Part shown: one piece after another, positions 63,272-64,000 of the stretch
Layout: each line of letters begins with the position of its first letter
How positions within the stretch are numbered: position 1 is the stretch's first letter
Origin: Ascidia mentula
Lineage: Eukaryota; Chordata; Ascidiacea; Phlebobranchia; Ascidiidae
DNA: 64,000 nt
Direction: 5' to 3'
Assembly: GCA_947561715.1 (NCBI GenBank)
Contig: OX387203.1
Location: 3,100,001 to 3,164,000, forward strand
Made by a program: the position numbers and the translations under genes
Notes under the pieces: generated by a model
What the model saw: the letters and a program-made list of their open reading frames with translations, nothing else
Told to the model about the DNA's origin: nothing
The model's database searches: none

Positions 63272-64000
63272 TCCTGCAAGATAGATACGTTCCTTTAACA
63301 TGGCAAAAGAGTTTAACAAACAAAACTAGAAGCACAGATGAGCAATTTGCCTGCATGCTAAGAATGGGTGTGGAAAACAATCAGTGAAATAGCAATGCAA
63401 AATTGCCATATATCATATTTGTACGAAGGTGCCAGCAGATATTGCTGCAACTTGGGCCATCATATTGCCACACAACCCTTACCTCAAAAAGTATGTGTAC
63501 TCCTTATTAATGCCCATTTATAAAAGCTGCCTTGCCACAATTTAAAAGTTATTGCGTTGTTGACGTTATTTGTTGGTGTCGTAAAACCTATTTGAATCGA
63601 ACCGCAAAGCAAACAACTTGCAAAGATGAAACAAAAGTGTTCAACTATGTAACATGTAGAAGATTGAAACAGCATCTTGCCTTCTGGTTCGGTGATGCCA
63701 GGTTCGGAGAGTTGACCGCTTCGACATCCCATAAGCAGTGCGCATGCGCGTGAATTCCTGCGCGCTAAAAGTTCACGCGGAATGTAGAGGGAGCCCGAAC
63801 CGTGGCCAATGTATCTAAATATTTACGCACATTATAAGAATGCATTCCATACATTCGGTGACATAATACCTACACATTACACCACAACCACTGGTCGCTT
63901 GTCCTCATAACCAATCGTTAACCATGCCACGTTAATTCATTTACGTGGTCATCAGTTTTGTATGGCACTACGGTTTTGATTAAACAAACTAATGTTTCAA
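63272..64000. other. Right edge, no further exon recognised
   Basis: A minus-strand frame at 63.48-63.73 kb starts MGCRSGQLSEPG and contains a hydrophobic run. It could be an upstream exon of the small gene, but no clean splice linkage was found. Confidence 0.3.

Noticed and set aside
1..64000. CRISPR arrays, operons, ribosome-binding sites or other prokaryotic features
   Set aside because: Intron-split genes, a nuclear-type tRNA and animal-specific families show this is a eukaryotic genome; the tandem repeats seen have no spacer structure.

Overview
This is eukaryotic nuclear DNA. Genes are split into short exons separated by GT-AG introns of about 50 bp to several kb, the DNA is AT-rich, and small inverted-repeat elements are common. 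Gene content (a type I diacylglycerol kinase, SCNM1, a C21orf58-like gene and three clustered IL-17 genes) points to a chordate with a compact genome. A tunicate of the Ciona intestinalis/robusta type fits best. That assignment is an inference, because no species marker was searched.

Layout. Positions 1-19,719 hold most of a type I diacylglycerol kinase on the minus strand. It has 17 coding exons (623 codons) and runs off the left edge before its C-terminus; two hAT-like MITEs flank its last visible exon. Positions 19,720-26,150 are repeat-bearing DNA without a gene I can support. From 26,429 to 29,296 (minus) lies a multi-pass membrane protein resembling the LAPTM family. A tRNA-Thr(UGU) follows at 30,072-30,143 (minus), then SCNM1 at 30,292-31,612 (plus), complete in seven exons.

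Positions 36,411-43,635 hold three complete IL-17-like cytokine genes: one on the plus strand, and two minus-strand genes that are tandem duplicates of each other, including promoter and 3' flank. All three have three exons with identical intron phases (2, 2) and an identical last-exon length. A tandem 38-bp repeat and a dispersed repeat sit between the two duplicates. Positions 43,800-51,320 are mostly empty apart from a small ORF and a GC-rich hairpin.

A C21orf58-like gene (plus) runs from 51,323 to 61,628. A possible alternative first exon lies inside it at 59,747. At 62,848-63,271 (minus) is a small two-exon, Cys-containing gene of unknown family.

Functionally the window is a collection of unrelated housekeeping or signalling genes (lipid second-messenger kinase, splicing factor, tRNA, membrane protein) beside a small cytokine cluster. 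All exon boundaries were read by eye from splice signals and reading-frame continuity, with phases checked arithmetically. None is supported by transcripts here.
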